Notes: generated from the letters alone by a model not told the origin. 64,000 nucleotides of DNA from Geomonas sp. RF6 (GCF_021044625.1 NZ_CP087999.1:2063001-2127000), one strand, 5' to 3'; counted from the stretch's first letter, positions 48,035-56,973 are shown. Numbers and translations are program-made.

Positions 48035-48050
48035 TGGCCGGTTCATTGCA
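48035..48050 (+). promoter_or_regulatory. Sigma-54 promoter of fliK
   Basis: TGGCCGGTTCATTGCA has TGGC and TTGCA at the exact -24/-12 spacing. The predicted start leaves a leader of about 50 nt. Confidence 0.75.
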
Positions 48051-48109
48051 TAAACAGGTCGTCAGGCAGGGAGACCCCTCGCCGGCACAGATAAAAGGGG
48101 GTAGGAGCG

Positions 48110-51100
48110 GTGAAGACGGTCCAGGTGGGACAAATGCAAAACTCGCTGTCGGCGCTAATTTCCGACGCGCAGGGCGCGGCGGCACAGCGCGACGCCGTTA
48201 CTCCCGTCAATGGCCAAAAGAGGGGAGGCTTCGCCAGTCTCATGGCTGAGAGGGCGCCGGATCCCGCCCAGGATCCGGGCGGGGAGGGGGCGAAGGAGAC
48301 CCCGGCGGCGCCTGCGGCTTCCTCCCCTGCCGCACCGGCTCCCGCGGCGGCCGCCCGTCCCGACGAGGGGGCCCGCTACGTCCGTCTTTTCTCTGCCCCT
48401 CTCCCCGCAGCAAAAGCTGAAGCACGCCCCGATGAGCCCGCTCCTTCCGCGACTGCCGACGGCGCCTCCGTGCCGCACCAGCCCGTGCCGGAGGAGGCTA
48501 CCCCCCCTGCAGCGGCCGCCCCGGAACTGCACCTGGTGAAGAGCGCCGCCGTCCCTGCGGGAGAGGCCAAAGGTCTTACGAGAGCCGCCTCCGTAGCAGG
48601 GCGCAAAGGAAATGTCCCGGCGCAACCCCGTGGTGTTGCTGTCCCGTTTTCCCCCGAAGCCGCCGACCCGTTCTCACCCCCCCCCTTTCCGGAAGGAGGT
48701 TTCTCCGCGCTGAAAGGAAGCGCGCCGGAGATCGCGGCAGCGGAGCGCGGTGTCATCGTGCAGGAAGAGCCCGAGCCGGCTCCCGCCGGGGAAGCGCTCT
48801 TGCAGCAGGTAACTCCAAACGGTTTCTCCTTTGTGGTCCCCGCAATTCCCCTGGCGACGGAGAGGGGGGCGGCAGCGGCCGCACCGGTTCAGGCCGCGGA
48901 GGCTCCCCCGGCGCACGCTGAAACGGTTGCAGCCGCACCGGCGGCACCTGCGCCCCCCGCTCCCCCGGTGATGGCGGCGCCGCAGCGCGGTGAGACAGCT
49001 TCCCCCGTTCAGCCCCCCGTGCATGAGGTCCCCGCAGCTGTGGCTGCACCGGCACCTACGGCACCCGACATTTCTCCGGCCCCCGCGACCGTTGCCTCTG
49101 CAGTGAAGGCACAGGTCGCTGCCGCTCCCCCTCACCGCAATGCAGCCCGCCCCGCTGAAGCTGCGGCGGCACAGCTTCGCGCCCCCCGGGCGGAGGAGAA
49201 TGGAACAGTTACGAGCCGCGCTTCGGCCGCCGGGAACGCAATCCCTGCTGCAGCAGTTGCAGAAGGGAGAACGAAGGCAAAGGGTGCGGAACTTTCCCTT
49301 GCGGCGGCAGCTCCGTCGACTGTGGCATCGGCGCCCGAGGCCGCTGCGACTTCGGCGGCGCCGGCGCAGGTCGAGCGCGTCGAGCTTGGTGCCCCCCGTG
49401 CAGCGAAGAGCGCACCCGCAGCAAAACCAGCAGCGGCGGCAAGGACCGCAGCGACACTCGATCCGCAGGGACCGCCAGCGGTGCAGACGACTCCTCCCGC
49501 CGCTGCCGCGGTGACGGCAGGTGAATCGGTCGCTGTCTCCCCGGAAGCTCCGGCGGTACCGACTCCGGCGGCGACCTCGAAAGCCGCCCCAGTTGTGGAA
49601 CCTTCTGCGTTTTCAAAGGGAGAGCCGCGAATGGCAGCGGTCGCCGCAGCAGCGCCGCATACGCTGCGCGCAGCGCCGAAGCAGGTGGAAACGGTCAGCG
49701 CGTCCCCGGCAGCACCTGATGGTGAGGCGGCAGCGGTGACTCACCCCGCCCCTCCCGAAGCGGCACCCGCAAGTCAAATTGCCGACGCTGCGTCAACGCA
49801 GGCGCCCCTTCCAGCTGCTCCGGTTCTTTCCGCTCCCGCTGCGGTGTCAGAGACGGGGCTGGCCTCGGCCACAGCAGTACAGGCTCCCGCGAAGGCAGAA
49901 CCCGTTCTTCCTCCCGCAGCTCCCAGCTTCCGCAAGGCCGCTGAAGTGGCTCCTGCAGCTGCTTCCTTCCTGCGAAGCTTCGCCACCGCCGAACCGGCGA
50001 CGGCAGCTGCGGCACAGGATCCGGCGCCTCTTTCCGTCGTCGCTGCCGCCACAGAGGCTCCTTCTCAAGTGCTCTCTGCTGCCGCAGCACCCGCTGTCGC
50101 TGCAGCTGAAATCGTGGTGGCAGCGGCCGAGCCCGCGTCTGCAGCGCCTCTGGCGGCGCAGGGGGTATTCAGGCATCAGGTAGGATTCGCGGCAGGTGGG
50201 ATGGTGTACAGTGCATCGGCACGTCCCTTGCTAAATCCGCAAGCGCCGGCACAGTCGGAGCCCCTCCCGGGCGCTCCCTCGCAGCCGGCTTCCGAGGGCG
50301 CCAAGGGGATGCCCGCGATGGCTGCTCCCGAAACGCCGGAAAGGATACCGGGGCGTGCCCTTCACGCGGCGATCCCCGGAAAGGGTTCCGAGAGTTTGAG
50401 TGGCACGGTGCTGGAAGCTGCCGCTCCCGCCGCGGGTGAGACGCTCGTCGCCTCGGCCCAGGCGCCCGAGGCGGGCACCCGGACAGTGGAGGAAGAGGGT
50501 GCCGCACCGGCGGCCGCTTCCCCGGTTACAGTGGAGAACCCGGCCCCTCTCTCCAGGGAGGCGGCTGGTGCAGTACCGAACCTGGTGATGGCGCGTCCCG
50601 TCCCGGCACCTCAGGGTGCGGAGTCTGCGCCGGAGGGTGCGGCGGTTCCCGCCGATCCCTCAACCTCCGCGGTGAAGGCGGCTCCTTCGGAGCGCTCCGC
50701 CACGCTGCGGAGAAACCGGGGACTCGAGGCGGCACAGAACCCTGCCGCGACAGCGACAGAAGAGGCCGCAGCCAGTGGCGCAGAAGGCGCGACGAAACCT
50801 GCAGCAAAGGGCTCCGAATCGGCGGCACCTACCAAAGGGGATGGGCCGGCGGCACCGATCGCAGAAGCGAAATCGGGAGGGGGAAGCAAAAAAGGGGGAC
50901 ACGAGCATGGCTCGCACCCCGAGCAGCACGCGGCGCTGCAAAGCGCCACACCCGCTGCGACACCCCACGCCACCGAGGCGGCGTTCCCGGAACAGAAGAG
51001 CGCGCATCAGCACAGCGCGCTGCACGAGAGCATCCTGTCGCAGGTAAAGGACGGGACGGTGACCCAGGATGCCAGGGGGCACCGCGAAATCAGCATCAGG

Positions 51101-51439
51101 CTCCATCCGGAAGAACTGGGAGAGCTGAAGATCCAGGTCCGCATGGAGGACAACCGGGTGCGCGTGGAAGTAGTCACAGAGAACCACACGGTGAAGGAGC
51201 TTCTCCTCAGCAACCTGGACAGTCTGAAGACAGCCCTCTCCTCGAAGGCTTTCAACATGGAGGGGTTCAACGTCTCGACCGGCGGCGCCTTCAGCCAGCT
51301 CCCGGAGGACAAGAGGGAACCGAGACAGCAGTCGCAAGGAAGGACATCCCGCAGCGCAAGGTACGGAGAGGAGTCCGACATCGCACGGGTCAACTACCTG
51401 ACCGGAGGCGACAACACTCTGCTGGACGTAAGAGCCTAG
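48110..51439 (+). CDS. fliK: FliK, hook-length control protein, very long
   Basis: A 1109-residue protein, against roughly 400-600 in most species. Residues 1-950 are extremely Ala/Pro-rich low-complexity sequence without domains. The last 120 hold the Flg_hook domain (REISIRLHPEELGELKIQVR, then LLLSNLDSLKTALSSKAFN), which contacts FlhB and switches substrate specificity. The start is GTG with TAGGAGC upstream. The biased composition gives long spurious frames on both strands. Confidence 0.92.
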   Translation: MKTVQVGQMQNSLSALISDAQGAAAQRDAVTPVNGQKRGGFASLMAERAPDPAQDPGGEGAKETPAAPAASSPAAPAPAAAARPDEGARYVRLFSAPLPAAKAEARPDEPAPSATADGASVPHQPVPEEATPPAAAAPELHLVKSAAVPAGEAKGLTRAASVAGRKGNVPAQPRGVAVPFSPEAADPFSPPPFPEGGFSALKGSAPEIAAAERGVIVQEEPEPAPAGEALLQQVTPNGFSFVVPAIPLATERGAAAAAPVQAAEAPPAHAETVAAAPAAPAPPAPPVMAAPQRGETASPVQPPVHEVPAAVAAPAPTAPDISPAPATVASAVKAQVAAAPPHRNAARPAEAAAAQLRAPRAEENGTVTSRASAAGNAIPAAAVAEGRTKAKGAELSLAAAAPSTVASAPEAAATSAAPAQVERVELGAPRAAKSAPAAKPAAAARTAATLDPQGPPAVQTTPPAAAAVTAGESVAVSPEAPAVPTPAATSKAAPVVEPSAFSKGEPRMAAVAAAAPHTLRAAPKQVETVSASPAAPDGEAAAVTHPAPPEAAPASQIADAASTQAPLPAAPVLSAPAAVSETGLASATAVQAPAKAEPVLPPAAPSFRKAAEVAPAAASFLRSFATAEPATAAAAQDPAPLSVVAAATEAPSQVLSAAAAPAVAAAEIVVAAAEPASAAPLAAQGVFRHQVGFAAGGMVYSASARPLLNPQAPAQSEPLPGAPSQPASEGAKGMPAMAAPETPERIPGRALHAAIPGKGSESLSGTVLEAAAPAAGETLVASAQAPEAGTRTVEEEGAAPAAASPVTVENPAPLSREAAGAVPNLVMARPVPAPQGAESAPEGAAVPADPSTSAVKAAPSERSATLRRNRGLEAAQNPAATATEEAAASGAEGATKPAAKGSESAAPTKGDGPAAPIAEAKSGGGSKKGGHEHGSHPEQHAALQSATPAATPHATEAAFPEQKSAHQHSALHESILSQVKDGTVTQDARGHREISIRLHPEELGELKIQVRMEDNRVRVEVVTENHTVKELLLSNLDSLKTALSSKAFNMEGFNVSTGGAFSQLPEDKREPRQQSQGRTSRSARYGEESDIARVNYLTGGDNTLLDVRA

Positions 51440-51455
51440 CAAAGGAGGTACAAGA

Positions 51456-52118
51456 ATGATTACAGCGGTCAACACCACCACGGACACAACGGCAGCAGCG
51501 AACGAAATGAGGAAGACGGCAGGGCTCAACAAGAACGACTTCCTCCAGCTCTTCGTGACGCAGCTCAAGAATCAGGACCCGATGAACCCGCAGGACAGCT
51601 CCCAGTTCATCGGCCAGCTGGCGCAACTCACCCAGGTGGAACAGGCCTACAACACAAACACGAACCTCCAGAACCTGCTGGCGCAGGGGACGAACAATAT
51701 CGCCATGAACGCGGTCTCCTTCGTGGGAGGAACCGTGCAGGCGGCGGGCTCCGAGGTGAGCCTGAGCGCCGGCACGCCGAGCAGCATCAACTTCAACCTC
51801 GGCGGGGCGGCAAGCAGCATCACCGTCACGGTGAAGGACGCCAGCGGCAACACGGTGAAGACGATCACCGCCGGCGCCGCAGGAGCGGGGGACAACGCGG
51901 TCTCCTGGGACGGCACCGACAACAGCGGGGCGGCGCTCCCCTCCGGAGCATACTCCTTCTCCGTCAGCGCCCTCGATGCCAGCGGCACGAAGGTCGCGGC
52001 AACACCGTTTATCAAGGGGACGGTCGACGGTGTCGATCTTTCCGGTTCCACCCCGACCCTGAGCGTCGGAAATATACAGGTACCGATCTACAGCGTCACC
52101 TCGGTGAAGCGGAGCTGA
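51456..52118 (+). CDS. flgD: FlgD, hook cap/assembly protein
   Basis: A 220-residue FlgD. The N-terminal LNKNDFLQLFVTQLKNQDPM and QFIGQLAQLTQVEQ motifs are the family signature; the rest is beta-rich FlgD-Ig/Tudor-like (VKTITAGAAGAGDNAVSWDG). It caps the growing hook. It starts after AAAGGAGGTACAAGA. Confidence 0.95.
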   Translation: MITAVNTTTDTTAAANEMRKTAGLNKNDFLQLFVTQLKNQDPMNPQDSSQFIGQLAQLTQVEQAYNTNTNLQNLLAQGTNNIAMNAVSFVGGTVQAAGSEVSLSAGTPSSINFNLGGAASSITVTVKDASGNTVKTITAGAAGAGDNAVSWDGTDNSGAALPSGAYSFSVSALDASGTKVAATPFIKGTVDGVDLSGSTPTLSVGNIQVPIYSVTSVKRS

Positions 52119-52119
52119 C

Positions 52120-52506
52120 ATGATCGATAACAGCGTACTCTTCCCGCAACCGATACAGGCTCCGAGGAGGGGGACCGGATCCACCCCGGCAGCGAAGCAG
52201 GTCGGCGGCGACTCCGCCTTCGCGAGGGTACTGGACCAGAAGCTTCCGGGCGAGCCGGTGCGCTTCTCGCAGCACGCCCTGGAGAGACTGAAGGCGCGCG
52301 GCATAACCCTTTCCGAGACGGACCTGAAACAGCTCTCCGGAGCGGTGGACAGCGTCGCCCAAAAGGGTGGAAAGGAATCCCTCGTAATGACAGGGGATGC
52401 GGCCCTCGTGGTCAGCATAAAGAACAGGACGGTAGTGACTGCGATGGATCGGCAGTCGATGAACGGCCATGTCTTTACCAACATAGATTCGGCAGTCGTC
52501 TTTTAA
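52120..52506 (+). CDS. Flagellar operon protein (TIGR02530-like)
   Basis: A 128-residue protein with the core RFSQHALERLKARGITLSET and ALVVSIKNRTVVTAMDR typical of the conserved flagellar operon protein found between flgD and flgE. Its exact function is unknown. The ATG follows the flgD stop by 1 nt. Confidence 0.85.
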   Translation: MIDNSVLFPQPIQAPRRGTGSTPAAKQVGGDSAFARVLDQKLPGEPVRFSQHALERLKARGITLSETDLKQLSGAVDSVAQKGGKESLVMTGDAALVVSIKNRTVVTAMDRQSMNGHVFTNIDSAVVF

Positions 52507-52532
52507 AAACAGGAACTTTCAAACGTCAACAT

Positions 52533-52583
52533 GGGCTGGCCCTCCTGGAGGAAGCCCGCGGACACCGACCGACAGAGGTGTCC
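52533..52583 (+). promoter_or_regulatory. Conserved 51-nt structured leader, copy 1
   Basis: It begins GGGCTGGCCCTCCTGGAGGA and ends in the hairpin GGACACC/GGTGTCC with loop GACCGACAGA. It matches the copy at 53745-53795 at 47 of 51 positions, and both end exactly 28 nt before the start codon. Confidence 0.85.
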
Positions 52584-52611
52584 ACAACCAAGCTTTGGAG
52601 GCTATAAAGAA

Positions 52612-53487
52612 ATGAGTATTACTTCTGCAATGTACACTGGCGTGAGTGGTCTTTTGAGCAACGCGCAGGCACTGACCGTCATCGGCAACAACATCTCCAA
52701 CGTCAACACCACCGGCTTCAAGAGCGGCAGGACGATTTTCGCCGACATGCTCTCCAACATGTACATGCTCGACTCCCAGATAGGTACCGGTTCGCAGCTG
52801 CAGGCAGTAAACGATATCTTCAGCCAGGGCTCCGCCCAGGTTACCGGCAACGTCACCGACCTCTCCATCGCCGGGAGCAGCTTTTTCGCCCTGAAGGAGC
52901 CGAACACCGCAGCTCCGGTGCCGACGCAGGACCAGGCGCTCCTGACGCGCGCAGGCGCCTTCTCCGTGGACAACAACTACACCCTGGTGAACCCCGCGGG
53001 GTTCCAGGTGCTCGACACCACCGGCAACCCGATCAAGTTCCTTAACACCGGCGTCGCCCCCACCACGGACTTCGCGAAGATCGTGAAGGTGGACCCGAAC
53101 GGCACCATCACCTACCTCGCCACCGACGGCGTCACCCAGAACTTCTACAACGCCAGCGGCGCGGTGGGGATCCCGACCTCCGGCGTCCCGGCCGCGCGCC
53201 TCGCCGTGGTGACCGCTTCCAACCCGGCGGTGCTGAGGAAGGTCGGCGGCTCCCTCTACAAGTCGGTCCCTTCCGCCGGCGTGCCGACGGGAGCTTTCAC
53301 CCTCGCGGCGAACGCTCCGAACGCCACCAGCGAGCGCGTCATCTCCAACTCGCTGGAGGCGAGTAACGTGGACATGGCGAACGAGTTCGTGAACATGATC
53401 CTCACCCAGCGCGCCTACTCGGCAAGCTCGAAGACGATCACCACCACTGACCAGATGACCCAGGAAGTGCTCGGTCTGATCAGGTAA
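52612..53487 (+). CDS. flgE: Flagellar hook/basal-body protein FlgE type, copy 1
   Basis: A 291-residue rod/hook family protein. The N-terminal MYTGVSGLLSNAQ and GNNISNVNTTGFK signatures and the C-terminal SNVDMANEFVNMILTQRAYS motif are clear. It is shorter than usual hook proteins (over 400 residues) and closer to FlgF/FlgG length. The gene starts at ATG 52612 after TTTGGAGGC. A paralogue follows at 53824. Confidence 0.88.
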   Translation: MSITSAMYTGVSGLLSNAQALTVIGNNISNVNTTGFKSGRTIFADMLSNMYMLDSQIGTGSQLQAVNDIFSQGSAQVTGNVTDLSIAGSSFFALKEPNTAAPVPTQDQALLTRAGAFSVDNNYTLVNPAGFQVLDTTGNPIKFLNTGVAPTTDFAKIVKVDPNGTITYLATDGVTQNFYNASGAVGIPTSGVPAARLAVVTASNPAVLRKVGGSLYKSVPSAGVPTGAFTLAANAPNATSERVISNSLEASNVDMANEFVNMILTQRAYSASSKTITTTDQMTQEVLGLIR

Positions 53488-53495
53488 CACCCTGA

Positions 53496-53526
53496 GAGGG
53501 AGGGGGCGGCAAGCGTCCCCTCCCTC
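53496..53526 (+). terminator. G/C hairpin after flgE copy 1
   Basis: GAGGGAGGGG pairs with CCCCTCCCTC. There is no T-run, so it is more likely an mRNA-stabilising or pausing hairpin than a full terminator. The rest of the gap to 53744 contains no gene. Confidence 0.5.
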
Positions 53527-53744
53527 TTCCGTTAAACGCCCCTCCTGAATACCTGCAATGCCGGGGACTGGGGCAGCACCCACGCTGCCACGTTCCTGCT
53601 GTCGAAATGTTGACTCTTTCTGTTGCCGGTCTCTTCTCTGCATTACCCGCAAGTTGCGCCGCCCGGTACTTTCCCGCAGCGCGCGCCGTTACAAGTAGCA
53701 AGGTTACAGCAGCTCCCGATACTCGTGTGAAGGATAAGGATTAC

Positions 53745-53795
53745 GGGCTGGCCCTCCTGGAGGAAGCCCGGGGACTCCGACCGAAAGAGGCGTCC
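53745..53795 (+). promoter_or_regulatory. Conserved 51-nt structured leader, copy 2
   Basis: It begins GGGCTGGCCCTCCTGGAGGA and continues to GGACTCC/GGCGTCC (one mismatch pair) with loop GACCGAAAGA. It ends 28 nt before the second flgE-type gene. An in-frame stop follows, so the conservation is at RNA or DNA level. Confidence 0.85.
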
Positions 53796-53823
53796 CGCAA
53801 CCTGGTCTGCATAGGAGGTAGCG

Positions 53824-55029
53824 ATGAGCGTAACTTCTGCGATGTACACCGGTGTAAGCGGACTCTTAAGCAACAGCCAGGCGATGAGCGTTATCGGCAA
53901 CAACATCGCCAACGTCAACACGACCGGCTTCAAAACCGCCAGGACCCTTTTTGCCGATCTCCTGTCGGACAGCATGGGGAACTTCCAGGTCGGCACCGGT
54001 TCGAGGGTGCAGACATCGGACGAGGTCTTCACCCAGGGCTCGATGCTCACCAGCGGCAATGTGACGGACCTGTGCATCTCCGGAGAATCGTTCTTCGCCC
54101 TGAAGGCGGCGGGGAGCCCATCGCCGGTGACGACGCAGGACGCGGCCTACCTCACCCGCGCCGGCACATTTCATGTGGACGGAAATCTGACGCTGGTAAA
54201 CCCTGATGGCTACCAGGTGCTCGACACCCAGGGGAACCCGATCGTCTTCACCGACACCTTCGGCGCGACCCTGGACACATTCGGCAGCGACCTCGGCACG
54301 ACGACCGTCACGGACATCACCGCAGACCTCGCGAAGGTGAAAGCCCTTGCCGACACGGACGCCACGAAGGTCGATGCTGCAGATGCCGCGTGCACGGCGT
54401 TGACCTCCGCGGCGGCGGCGTATGCCAGCTCGCCGAACGCCGCCACCTCCTCCACGCTGGCCGCTGCCATATCCGCCGCCTACAACGCGATCGTCGCGGC
54501 GAACGCTTCCTCGGCGACCCCGGCGGCCCTCACCACCGCCGCCGGTACCGTCGCCACCCTGAGCGCCGACGCCGCCGCCGCGGCGAACGCATGGAGGACC
54601 TCCTTTGGCAGCGTCTCCAGCATCAGCCAGGACGGTCTCATCACCTACCTCGGCAGGGACGGCGTCACGGAGAACTTCTACAACGTGAGCGGAGGCGCGG
54701 GGATAGCCGCGACCGCCGACAACGCCGGGAAGGTGCAGCGGATCGCGCTGGTGACGGCGGTGGACCCGACGGAGCTGCAGAAGGCGGGGGGCACCCTGTA
54801 CAAGGCGGTTCCCGGCGCCGGTGTGCCGCACGAGGGTTTCAGCCTCGCCGCCAACACCCCGAACGGGACGAGCGAGAAGCTCATCTCCAACGCGCTGGAG
54901 GGGAGCAACACGGACATGGCGTCTGAGTTCGTGAGCATGATCACCACGCAGCGCGCCTATTCCGCAAGTTCTCGAATCATCACCACTACGGACCAGATGA
55001 CCCAGGAAGTGCTTGGGCTGATCAGGTAG
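53824..55029 (+). CDS. flgE: Flagellar hook/basal-body protein FlgE type, copy 2 with insertion
   Basis: A 401-residue paralogue of the preceding gene with the same ends (MYTGVSGLLSNSQ, GNNIANVNTTGFK; SNTDMASEFVSMITTQRAYS). Residues about 151-258 are an extra Ala/Thr/Ser-rich, probably helical segment (for example AADAACTALTSAAAAYASSP) absent from copy 1. AGGAGGTAGCG precedes the ATG. It may be the true hook protein while copy 1 acts as a rod protein, or the reverse. Confidence 0.88.
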   Translation: MSVTSAMYTGVSGLLSNSQAMSVIGNNIANVNTTGFKTARTLFADLLSDSMGNFQVGTGSRVQTSDEVFTQGSMLTSGNVTDLCISGESFFALKAAGSPSPVTTQDAAYLTRAGTFHVDGNLTLVNPDGYQVLDTQGNPIVFTDTFGATLDTFGSDLGTTTVTDITADLAKVKALADTDATKVDAADAACTALTSAAAAYASSPNAATSSTLAAAISAAYNAIVAANASSATPAALTTAAGTVATLSADAAAAANAWRTSFGSVSSISQDGLITYLGRDGVTENFYNVSGGAGIAATADNAGKVQRIALVTAVDPTELQKAGGTLYKAVPGAGVPHEGFSLAANTPNGTSEKLISNALEGSNTDMASEFVSMITTQRAYSASSRIITTTDQMTQEVLGLIR

Positions 55030-55042
55030 CACCTGAGCTGAA

Positions 55043-55067
55043 GGGGAGGGGGCGCATCCCCCCTCCC
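55043..55067 (+). terminator. G/C hairpin after flgE copy 2
   Basis: GGGAGGGGG pairs with CCCCCCTCCC over CGCAT, lacking a T-run. It mirrors the hairpin after copy 1. The rest of 55068-55356 holds no gene I can support. Confidence 0.5.
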
Positions 55068-55356
55068 TACCCCCTCCCACCTCGCCGGAGACCCGCAGCA
55101 GCGGCGCAAGCCGCGGCCGCCGAGGATCCTGCGACGGCCACGGGCTCTGCCGCACTCCATCTATCACTGCTCTCAAAGAAAGTTTTTCGGCGACAGCAAC
55201 CCCGACACGCACAGGTCAAGACTTTGACTTTTCCCGGCACCCGCCAACGATAAGTCTAAGTTAATTTTTTGACGCGGCCGGGGAAGGTGCCAGAGTAGTG
55301 GGGTTTTGGCCCCCTGCATATAAAAATGACAGCGCCGAGGCATTTTGTGCCCCTTC

Positions 55357-55372
55357 TGGCACCGCGGTTGCA
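55357..55372 (+). promoter_or_regulatory. Sigma-54 promoter of the fliL operon
   Basis: TGGCACCGCGGTTGCA matches TGGCACGN4TTGCW at all but one fixed position, with correct spacing, about 60 bp before fliL. Confidence 0.88.
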
Positions 55373-55428
55373 AAGGGTAAGGAGCACTCCCCCTGGCAGG
55401 GGAATACGGTTTCAAAGGAGATTCAAGT

Positions 55429-55983
55429 ATGGCCGAACAGGCGAAAGAGCAGGCGCCCCCCCCGAAGGACAAAAAGAAGCTTTTCATCATCATCGGTGCT
55501 GCGGTGGCCGTTCTCCTCGTCATAGGCGTAGCCGCCGGGTTCTTCATGGGTGGCGGTAAGGAGAAGAAGGGGCACGGCGCGGAAGCGAAGGTGGAGGCGA
55601 GCGAAGGGGGCGAGGCGAAGGCCGAGTCGAAAGGGGAAGGCGGAGGTCATGGCGGCGGTGGTGGCGAAGGAAAGGGTGCCGCGACGAACGTATATCCGCT
55701 GGAGCCGTTCATCGTCAACATCTACGACGGCCAGGAGATCCGCTACCTGAAGCTGAAGGTGGAATTCGAGCTGGCCACCCCCGAGGTGAAGGGTGAGCTG
55801 GACGCGAAGCAGGCTCCGCTGCGGGATGCCATCCTCGTCCTTCTCACCACGAAGACGATGCAGGAGATCCAGGACCTGCAGGGTAAAAACCAGCTGCGCG
55901 AACAGATCCTCGCCGCGGTAGGGAAGATCGCCACCCCGGGGAAGGTCACGAAGGTGTACTTTACCGACTTCGTGGTGCAGTAG
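55429..55983 (+). CDS. fliL: FliL, flagellar basal-body-associated protein
   Basis: A 184-residue single-pass membrane protein: cytoplasmic basic N-terminus, transmembrane helix (FIIIGAAVAVLLVIGVAAGFF region), a Gly/Glu/Lys-rich linker and the C-terminal FliL domain (YPLEPFIVNIYDGQEIRYLK, then GKVTKVYFTDFVVQ). It supports the stator around the MS ring. First gene of the export-gate operon. Confidence 0.92.
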   Translation: MAEQAKEQAPPPKDKKKLFIIIGAAVAVLLVIGVAAGFFMGGGKEKKGHGAEAKVEASEGGEAKAESKGEGGGHGGGGGEGKGAATNVYPLEPFIVNIYDGQEIRYLKLKVEFELATPEVKGELDAKQAPLRDAILVLLTTKTMQEIQDLQGKNQLREQILAAVGKIATPGKVTKVYFTDFVVQ

Positions 55984-55995
55984 TAGGGTGACCTG

Positions 55996-56973
55996 ATGGA
56001 ATCGATCCTCAGCAAGGAAGAAATTGACGAGCTGGTAGCGGCCGTCCTCGAAGGGAGGGTGGAGCCGGACAAAGAACTGTCCAGCGCCGCCAGCGAGCCG
56101 CAGAGCTTCGATCTCCTGAACATCGAGGCGCACCGGGTCATTCCGAACCTCGACATCGTCTACGACGGGTTCATCCGATACAACAGGATCACCATGTCGA
56201 ACCGGCTCGGGCGGATGGTGGAGATCAAGAAGGAGGAGGCGCGGGCGTACAAGTTCGGCGACTTCCTCCAGATCCTCCCCTCGCCGGTCTGTCTCGGCAT
56301 ATACAAGCTGGAACCGCTGAAGGGCGCGGCGCTGGTGGTTTTTGACTCCACCCTCGTCTTTACCATCGTGGAGAGCATCCTCGGTGGCAGCGGCTCCTCC
56401 ACCCCCCCCGCCAGCAGGCTCTTCACGCCGATCGAGATGCGGCTGGCGGAGAAGATCGTGAAGGATCTCCTGGTGGATATGGAAAAGGCGTGGGCTCCGC
56501 TGTGCCCGGTGAAAACCAGTCTCCTGCGCATGGAGATGAACCCGCGCCTGGTGAATATCGTCCCCCCCGAGTATCAGCTCGTCACCACCTCCCTGAAGAT
56601 CCAGATCGAGGAGACGGTGGGGAGCATGATCCTCGCAGTCCCCTTCATGACGGTCGAGCCGATCAGGGACAAGCTGAAGCGGGGGATGCAGACGGATATG
56701 ATGGCGGTGGATCCCCTCTGGTCCTATCGCCTTTCCGAGGAGCTCCAGGACGTACCGCTGGAGCTCTCGGTGGAGATGGGGGGGGCGACGATCTCCCTCT
56801 CGGATCTTTTCACGCTCTCCCCCGGTGATACCATCATGCTCGATGGCGGGGGACGGGAGGAATTGGTGGTGAAGGTGGGGGAGACCAGGAAGTTTATGGG
56901 GGTTGCGGGGACGAGCAGCGGCAACAAGGCCGTGCAGATCAGCCGCGTGCTCCGCGGAGGGGGTGAGGCTTGA
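55996..56973 (+). CDS. fliM: FliM, flagellar motor switch protein
   Basis: A 325-residue switch protein: it starts ILSKEEIDELVAAVLEG (CheY-P binding helix) and has the CheC-like middle domain and C-terminal SpoA domain (VPLELSVEMGGATISLSDLF). It receives CheY-P and reverses rotation. The stop overlaps the fliN start. Confidence 0.95.
   Translation: MESILSKEEIDELVAAVLEGRVEPDKELSSAASEPQSFDLLNIEAHRVIPNLDIVYDGFIRYNRITMSNRLGRMVEIKKEEARAYKFGDFLQILPSPVCLGIYKLEPLKGAALVVFDSTLVFTIVESILGGSGSSTPPASRLFTPIEMRLAEKIVKDLLVDMEKAWAPLCPVKTSLLRMEMNPRLVNIVPPEYQLVTTSLKIQIEETVGSMILAVPFMTVEPIRDKLKRGMQTDMMAVDPLWSYRLSEELQDVPLELSVEMGGATISLSDLFTLSPGDTIMLDGGGREELVVKVGETRKFMGVAGTSSGNKAVQISRVLRGGGEA

Noticed and set aside
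52531-52611. N-terminal extension of FlgE copy 1 through the leader
   Set aside because: The frame is open, but the sister leader is stopped and the family N-terminus starts at MSITSAMYTG after a good ribosome binding site.
53745-53823. Leader of flgE copy 2 as a c-di-GMP-I (GEMM) riboswitch
   Set aside because: It has a CGAAAG-like loop but lacks the conserved GEMM cores around the ligand site and the tetraloop receptor.
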